Assembly (NCBI GenBank): GCA_021234155.1
Contig: JAJEKV010000005.1
Location: forward strand, 14,053,449 to 14,117,448
Length of the DNA: 64,000 nucleotides
Origin: Isoetes taiwanensis
Taxonomy: Eukaryota; Streptophyta; Lycopodiopsida; Isoetales; Isoetaceae
Direction of reading: 5' to 3'
In this document: piece by piece, positions 58,586 to 64,000 of the stretch
How positions within the stretch are numbered: position 1 is the first letter of the stretch
Layout: each line of letters starts with the position of its first letter
Made by a program: the position numbers and the translations under genes
The notes under the pieces: model-generated
Seen by the model: the letters and a program-made list of their open reading frames with translations, nothing else
Database searches by the model: none
Told to the model about the DNA's origin: nothing

Positions 58586-59216
58586 GTTTGACATCTTGAC
58601 CACTTATACAACTTATTAACATCTCCTCCTAATTGTGCTCGGACAATACAAAAGGCAGAATTTTATGCTTTGGATGCTAGGCTTGATAGTTCTATGAAGT
58701 GTCCGACAATAAGAAGGAGATAGAGATTTTATATATTTAGATAGGGTGGTTACAATGTCAAAATAGTGTACATGTTCACAATGTCAAAATATTGACATGG
58801 TCGACTTCAAAATTTACAACCCAGATCTCATGTACATGTCAAAATTTACAACTATATCTCATGTACATGGTCGAGATTACAAAATTGTCAATGCACTTGT
58901 CCATCTCAATCCCATGGGCTCAAGATCATGAAGTCACAAAGATGGGATGGAAGCAAAAAAAGTGTGCACTTATCAAAAACTGAAATACCTTGCACTAACA
59001 TTTCGAGGGGGATGAAAGTGTATCCATCAAGTCAATTTGTACCTTCACCTCCTCATCATGGACCCCATGAAAAGTTGGAGTCCGAGTGCGAGAGGTTGCC
59101 GCAGAAGAATGTGAAGGTACATAGTCCGAGTCCGAGTCACCGCACTCGTAAGTCAAGTGTTGGGGACTTAGTGAGTCGGAAAAGAAATGGGATGTATCAA
59201 GCATACACTATCATCA

Positions 59217-59352
59217 AACCCATCTCAAATGATCAAGTCATGTAAGATCATGACCTTACATTCATCATCTTGGAGCATTCATCCAACCCATCTCAAATGA
59301 TCAAGTCATGTAAGATCATGACCTCACATTCATCATCTTGAAGCACTCATCT
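59217..59352. repeat. ~68-bp tandem duplication (unit 3)
   Basis: Copies start at 59,217 and 59,285 and are nearly identical. Confidence 0.85.
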
Positions 59353-59933
59353 AATATGAGCTTAAGTTGTCAATAAGTGGTAGAACTTTTATGAGGATAA
59401 TTTAAGAACAGAGAAATGAAAGACATACAAAACACTTGGGATAAATTGACACCGCGTAAAACCGATACATGCTTTAGAATAATGCCATATGGGACAACTT
59501 ATGTCATTTTTTCAAAATTAATTGGTTGAGGCACTCTGGCCAAGTACATCCGAAATTTTGAAGGCAACTAGGCCAAAACAAAGTCTGAATTTTATGCAGA
59601 GTGATTCCATTAGGCAGTTCGAAGGTATTACCAATATCCGAATTTTATATAGGGTTATGATATCGAGCATAAACCAAGTGTTGATCAAATCTGAAAACAG
59701 ACCGCTCATCCACAAAACTCATAAACAAATGGTTAGATTCATCTACCAATCGACACATCAATGGCTTCTCCATTTTCACACCGCTTAAGCGGGCTTCTTG
59801 CGCATGCTCGCCGACCTAGCGCATAATCGCGGTGAAAACCAAACTGCTGTAATCCGCGTGCATAGTGCATTAAAGCAAAACAGAAATGTAAAAATGGTGT
59901 TAACTAAAAGCTTGCAAGAGAATTGGACACTTA

Positions 59934-60770
59934 CCTTCAACTCCTTATTTCCGGCAAACCGCGTTCACAAATTTGTGCATGCAGCCATCACATACAAGCC
60001 GCACTTCGATGATCGGGCTGCCGAGGTACTTCAAGATGTTCAAGCCCCTTCACATTATTTCTCGCTAATAAAATCAACACCGCTTGAGGTTTGACTCATT
60101 GATTGAGTCAATATCCGTATGAAGCCCCGACATGCACATTTAAAAGTAGAAATGTAAATATTTAAGTAGACAGAATGGGAGAAAGTAGATAGAAATGCAT
60201 ACCCTCTAATTGCCTTCTCATTTGTCGCAAAAAGCTTTTAACTATTCAATATATGAATCGATGGTGCACGAAGAACTCCAGGATTCCCTTCGCAAAGGCA
60301 AATATAGCCAACACAAAGTGCTCATTCTCAAGCACGGGTAGAAGAACATATCGGCATTTTGACATAACCAGCCCTTTCATTCCCTCGCTTCAACGATATC
60401 TACAATGTTTCTTGAGGCCTCGGTTTTTTCTTACTTGTCAGAGCTTCCTTGAACAAGTGAAAGTTAAAAGATGGATAAAAGAAAATCTTGTTCTTCCACC
60501 GATGGCAAATTATGATGCGTACCTACAAGAAGATAAGGTCATAATTATATCGTCATTATAAATACACAAAGAATAGGAGATGAAATCAAAATTACATCTA
60601 CAACACCTTGTGCATACCGCCCATACAGCTTCAATGAGGCGGCTTGTCATTCTTGATCCGGGTGCACAGAGTTCTTCAAGGTCAATATCGACCACCTTCA
60701 TGGGAGGATCGGGGGCTATCCTTGAAAGGCACGAAAAGGCGGTAAGAACACAAGCCACGATGCTCCTACA
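59934..60770 (-). CDS. Ulp1/SENP-like (C48) cysteine peptidase domain, 3' exons
   Basis: Minus strand, four exon candidates. (1) 60,770-60,560: VDIDLEELCAPGSRMTSRLI, then EAVWAV, resembling the WLND-region helix of Ulp1 folds. (2) 60,540-60,420: IFFYPSFNFHLFKEALTS, the F-F-x-S-F strand. (3) ~60,410-60,200: YVLLPVLENEHFVLAIFAFA with the catalytic His (codon at 60,318-60,320), followed by PSIHILNS where family members usually have an Asp-Ser pair, so Asn may replace Asp. (4) ~60,063-59,934: RQ-x5-KCGLYVMAAC with Gln and catalytic Cys (codon 60,001-60,003). Such peptidases remove SUMO or ubiquitin-like tags, and Ulp1-like domains are known in some plant DNA transposons (e.g. Kaonashi MULEs). Donor-like GGTATGC and GGTAAGT sites bound exons 3 and 4. 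Small frame slips remain. Confidence 0.6.
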
Positions 60771-60957
60771 AGGATCAAATTGAAGTGTTAAGTATCATGC
60801 AGTGCATAAAACAAATGTTTCATAATATTACCTTGATCAACATCGATTCTTCACCGGATTTAGAATCTTCAAGAGATGTTGTGTCTTCAAATGCATTTTT
60901 GCCTACAAGAAATGGTGTGAGTTGAAGAAATGGTGTGAGTTAAGATGAAGTGCATAC

Positions 60958-61510
60958 CTTTTCTTAGCTGTACTCTTAGCTGGTGCATCCTTTCGCTCGA
61001 AGTTTTCCGCTTGTTATTTGGGGAGCATCCTCCTCCTTCACATGATAATCGCTTTCTATAGTCACCGGTGCTTTCTTATCTTCATCCGCCATAACCGCTA
61101 GAGAATATGCACCTCATGAACAAATGTTACCGCTTGATGAGCTTTAAAATGGCTCACCTTTGATAGGAACCTCATTGTCGAGTCAAGGAAGCCAACTCGC
61201 ATCCAAATTTGGGATCTCCTCTTGAAGACTAATTCCACCGCAATCACACATCTTACAAATTAGCAACCTGAAATAATATTGAAGCTTATATCAACTCAAT
61301 TAAATTTGAACTTATCGATTCTCGCCATTGCCATCTCCACAAACTTTCCCCGATTCTGTCTTTCCCCGAGCCGTGGAGAGAATGCCTTAATAGGTGATGC
61401 TGATGTAGAAGGAGTCCCGCCGACATGGCATCATCCTTGGTTGGTTTAGGTTCAAACATCCGAGAATTCAGTAGCAAGGTTCTTCCTTCAAGGAATGGCT
61501 TCACACCGAT
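60958..61510 (-). CDS. Middle exons of the minus-strand RING/Ulp1-like gene
   Basis: Three exon candidates. 61,510-61,310: MFEPKPTKDDAMSA, then, after a slip, TPSTSASPIKAFSPRLGERQ and KFVEMAMARIDK. 61,268-61,155: begins after TTATTTCAG, reads KMCDCGGISLQEEIPNLDAS and then LDNEVPIK, and ends at GGTGAGC. 61,100-60,958: MADEDKKAPVTIESDYHVKE, then a Lys/Ser-rich part (KDAPAKSTAKK) ending at GGTATGC. These are Ser/Pro- and charge-rich linkers between the RING and peptidase segments. Exon joining is inferred from sites and strand only. Between the last two exons and the peptidase, 60,908-60,944 holds a short repeat of AGAAATGGTGTGAGTT. Confidence 0.45.
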
Positions 61511-61703
61511 ATGACAATGGCTAGTTAGCTAGACTCGTGATCTAAAAAAATTCTACATGTTTACAAATCATCTACATGTTTACATTACCTGTTACAGCAG
61601 GTTCAGGTTTCTTGATGCTCCCTGTTTCTGCAAAACAAAAAGTAAATGTAATCAAAACTAACAAACAAGGAATCAAGAATGTAAAGTGTCAATAAATGTA
61701 TGT

Positions 61704-61830
61704 CATGCAAGAAAGCATCTACATGAGACAGGTCTGTAAGTTATGCAAGAAAGCATGTACATGACAGAAATTTAAGTGAAGCAAGAAAGCATGTACATGA
61801 AAGAAATGTAAATGATGTAAAAGAATGTAC
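61704..61830. repeat. Short intronic repeat of AAGCATGTACATGA type
   Basis: Three degenerate copies of GCAAGAAAGCAT(C/G)TACATGA spaced ~40-45 bp, in a presumed intron of the minus-strand gene. Confidence 0.7.
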
Positions 61831-62007
61831 GATCTAAATCCAAGCACCTTGAACTACATTCATTCTCCGTAACAACAAAACTTAAGTCTATGTAGAAGGT
61901 AAATGTCGATTCAAGATTTACCAAACAAATACATATCTAAAGATAATCACTTGCATATCAAAAAGTATTCCTACACTATAAAATGAAATCAAGTGAACAG
62001 AATTACC

Positions 62008-62420
62008 TTGAGTAGAAATTCCCATATTTGCACGAAGTTCTTGAGGCCAAAGACAATGAAAAACACACTGGTTCGAAGTAGAGACACGGTATGAGAGACA
62101 AAGAAGGCAGTAGGGATGTCCACATGATGGCAACACCAAAATACTACTGTCAAGGCATGCATTGCAAGAGCAAAGATGTGTTCTTCACACGAGGATTTGA
62201 TGCCTTACTATCTCGCCGCAAGAACAGGATCGATGCAAGGTAATTACATCCGATGTTTCAAGATGTAATATCATGTCCTTTATCCTACTCACTAATTTCA
62301 TTCATCTCCAAATCCTTGCTGATTTCATGGATGGCAGTGGCTAATGTCTGCAACTCAGAAGTCATGTCTTCGATTGGCTTTGTTAAATTTTTCATCTCCT
62401 CCATAAAACTTGATTTTTCC
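62008..62420 (-). CDS. Coiled-coil plus RING-like zinc-finger exon
   Basis: Minus strand. A helical stretch (FEEEKSSFMEEMKNLTKPIE, then DMTSELQTLATAIHEIS) leads into a Cys-rich part. C-S-C-G-E-I-V-R-H is followed by CSCNACLDSSILVLPSCGHP and YCLLC, then CVFHC. Spacing C-x2-C-x10-C-x-H-x2-C-x2-C-x10-C-x3-C resembles a RING-HC finger, except that the last pair is C-x3-C instead of C-x2-C. CNAC maps to 62,156-62,167 and CGHPYC to 62,108-62,125. The exon ends at a CAAG|GTAATT donor. RING fingers usually recruit E2 enzymes for ubiquitin or SUMO ligation. One TGA and one possible frameshift interrupt the exon, and it could be two exons. Confidence 0.5.
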
Positions 62421-62464
62421 TCTTCAAAGTGACTTGCCAATGTCATTTGCAAATCTATTGGTCG

Positions 62465-62650
62465 TCCCGCTTTGCCTTTAGTGTCGTAATTTTGGCAAGC
62501 CGAGTGTTTATCTTTTCATCAGATTTTTGGACAACCCTACTTAATGTGCTTCTCTCACTCTCTAGCCCGCAAAATCTCGATTCAAGTAGCTTCCTCTTGT
62601 CCTTCAACTCCTTCAATCGCTAATCAAGATAGTAGCATCCACAAGTCTAC
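62465..62650 (-). CDS. Coiled-coil exon of the minus-strand gene
   Basis: Reads LKELKDKRKLLESRFCGLES and then ERSTLSRVVQKSDEKINTRL, with Leu/Ile heptads and high charge, as in a long coiled-coil continuing into the RING exon. A slip at ~62,460 separates the two. No other recognised domain. Confidence 0.45.
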
Positions 62651-62849
62651 TCTCAACCAATTTCTTCAACCCATCCATCCGTATTAAACCGACCAGGGCA
62701 GATTTACCTTGCATATTTTTACATTGACGATTTTACTGGTCCCCGCATGTGTAACATCGCACTTTTTTGCTCTTTTTTAGCAGAAATAGCATGCTCCTTT
62801 ACCTCATTCCAACAATTTCTATGCCTTTGTAATGAAGTGCAAAGGCCCT

Positions 62850-63260
62850 TGCAAAGTACAATGGAATGTGATGGTTATTGATCTCCGCCTTGCCGAATAC
62901 ATGCTCATATTTCTTAAGAAAATCTGCCATCCAAACCCCTTTGATCCCGCATCTTGGTAACCCCTAACAGCTGGGTGGTTCGAGCCCCAAACATCACGAA
63001 CCACTTGCAAATGCACTGAAAAACCGAATCAAAATTGTAGGTCCTAAGTCGTCTAATGTTAACCTTGAGCAACTCGCCGCAATGAAGATTTTCCGTAAGT
63101 TGTCTTTAGTTTCCTCGGCCGCCGCCGATGGCTTAGGCTCGGGTTGCCATGGGCTTCAAACCCTTGGTTCTTGGCGACTTCCCTCGACTGATCCGACCTT
63201 GCCGCTTCATTGCTTCTTGCTGCTACTAATAGGGCTTGATCAATCACCGATGAATGCACA
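62850..63260 (-). CDS. N-terminal exon(s) of the minus-strand RING/Ulp1-like gene
   Basis: A 66-codon frame (63,259-63,059) with Ala/Ser/Arg-rich sequence is followed by a second region (~63,020-62,850). That region reads VVRDVWGSNHPAVRGYQDAG, and in another frame MADFLKKYEHVFGKAEINNH and HIPLYFARAFALHYKGIEIV. The GTAAAG at ~62,805 could be a donor. The start codon is unsure. No TATA box is obvious before 63,300. The family is unrecognised. Confidence 0.4.
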
Positions 63261-63299
63261 AAATCACACCCTCCTCAGAAGCCTAAAACCCTAGCGCCG

Positions 63300-64000
63300 G
63301 GTCTAGGTGATAATGGAGAGTATCGTGGCTTAGGGTCCATGATCGACCTTGCAAAAGTCCGCTATGGCGGGAGCAAAGAGGGTTGGGAATGGGCGGATCA
63401 AAGAATCGAAGGAGGTCTTTTTTTTTTTTTTTTTTTTGAAAATTAGTGCATTAAAGTTTCCCAACCCGCTTGAAAATTAGGTACCCCTAATAAATGAGAC
63501 CTCAAGGGGAATTTGTTTACATTTTGCCAAATGTAAATGTATAAAAGTGTCCCTTTTTTTGCCCACCCTTTCATGCTTCTACCCTCTTACATTTTAGAGC
63601 AACTGTACCTTATCTTGGCTTTCAATTTTTTCTATTTTTTGTTATCATGATTACTTCTATGTACGTGCAACCAATCTAGGTAATACATGATGTATATGAT
63701 TGTCTGTCTCATGTATTTTAATCATCAACTGCTCAGTTCAGTTGTTGCATAGACATCCTTATGACATGATCAAACTCTTCAAATTGGCGACAAATGATGT
63801 TAAATATCGTGGTAGAAATCTAGGGTTTAGGCATCAATGTCTTTCGATTGCGAGATTAGACTATTACCTTGTTTTTCAACGGCCCATTATCTAGTCATTT
63901 AGAAAATACAATATCTAAGCATTTTATCACTCAATTAGGGGTGTCACAATGAAGGTAAATTTAGGGTCCAATAAAAATTAAGTTTTAGGGTACTACTAGA
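63300..64000. other. Right flank, no assignable gene
   Basis: A T-run of ~20 bases lies at ~63,418-63,437. A short palindrome (TTTACATTT/AAATGTAAA around 63,518-63,539) follows. The rest is AT-rich DNA with a 64-codon frame (63700-63894) of no recognisable content. Confidence 0.4.

Larger units (their letters stand above)
16017..60410 (+). repeat. Tandem array: three head-to-tail copies of a ~14.8-kb composite unit
   Basis: The string CTTCGTCTTTCC recurs at 16,017, 30,802 and 45,636, each time opening the same succession of features. Unit lengths are ~14,785, ~14,834 and ~14,775 bp. The third unit ends at ~60,410, where TACAATGTTTCTT runs into unique sequence (GAGGCCTCGG) instead of CGTCTTTCC. 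Order and orientation are identical in all three. Copies differ mainly at CTG/CAG sites, with a few genuine differences such as a 22-bp insertion in unit 2. True copy number depends on the assembly and could be higher or lower. Confidence 0.93.
45636..60410 (+). repeat. Array unit 3
   Basis: Last copy, and the only one joined to the upstream exons of the minus-strand RING/Ulp1-like gene. It holds the best-preserved integrase and fragment-1 frames. CTG/CAG-type damage is concentrated at ~48,540-49,560 and 50,130-50,640. Confidence 0.9.

Noticed and set aside
16017-60410. A single giant virus-like or Maverick-type element
   Set aside because: No B-family polymerase, ATPase or capsid genes, and the length comes from three repeats of one unit.

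Overview
The window is nuclear DNA of a land plant with a large, repeat-rich genome. Signs of this are a pentatricopeptide-repeat (PPR) fragment, a leucine-rich-repeat (LRR) receptor-type pseudogene, Ty3/gypsy integrase relics, a LINE 3' end with poly(A) and target-site duplication, GT-AG introns and very low gene density. I cannot resolve the lineage (fern, gymnosperm or other) from sequence alone. I saw no rRNA, tRNA, CRISPR or bacterial-type operon.

Left flank (1-16,016): mostly unassignable AT-rich DNA. It holds a PPR fragment (~2.4 kb), a pair of ~300-bp repeats, an LRR pseudogene (7.9-8.4 kb), three copies of a segment with one recognisable minus-strand exon (8.5-9.5 kb) and a gypsy integrase with a deletion in its catalytic core (11.0-11.5 kb). 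Further right are two small unrecognised coding segments (11.8-13.2 kb), a G4 motif, a CCACCA-rich minisatellite and a LINE insertion with a 16-bp target duplication (14.8-15.6 kb).

Centre (16,017-60,410): three head-to-tail copies of one ~14.8-kb composite unit. Each unit contains, in order: a GT-rich tract; a truncated plus-strand transposase-like fragment (fragment 1); a 322-325-bp MITE; a long minus-strand coiled-coil ORF; an LTR-sized gap with TATA boxes; a minus-strand gypsy integrase; a second, fuller plus-strand transposase-like gene (fragment 2, with D / SDG / HGKG motifs and a Cys-rich tail); a foldback cluster; and the last exons of a minus-strand Ulp1-like peptidase gene.

Right flank (60,411-64,000): only here does that minus-strand gene continue upstream. 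It shows coiled-coil, RING-like and Ulp1-like (C48) segments in exons bounded by splice-like sites. The array breakpoint lies inside this gene, so units 1 and 2 carry only its tail. The gene converges on transposase fragment 2 and may be the accessory gene of a large, apparently undescribed DNA transposon.

Differences between the three units fall strikingly on CTG/CAG trinucleotides, as C/T swaps and 1-3 base losses. Neither ordinary mutation nor 5mC deamination predicts this. It looks like residual long-read basecalling error at CHG-methylated cytosines. Many frameshifts in the array may therefore be artefacts, and 'pseudogene' calls there are provisional.
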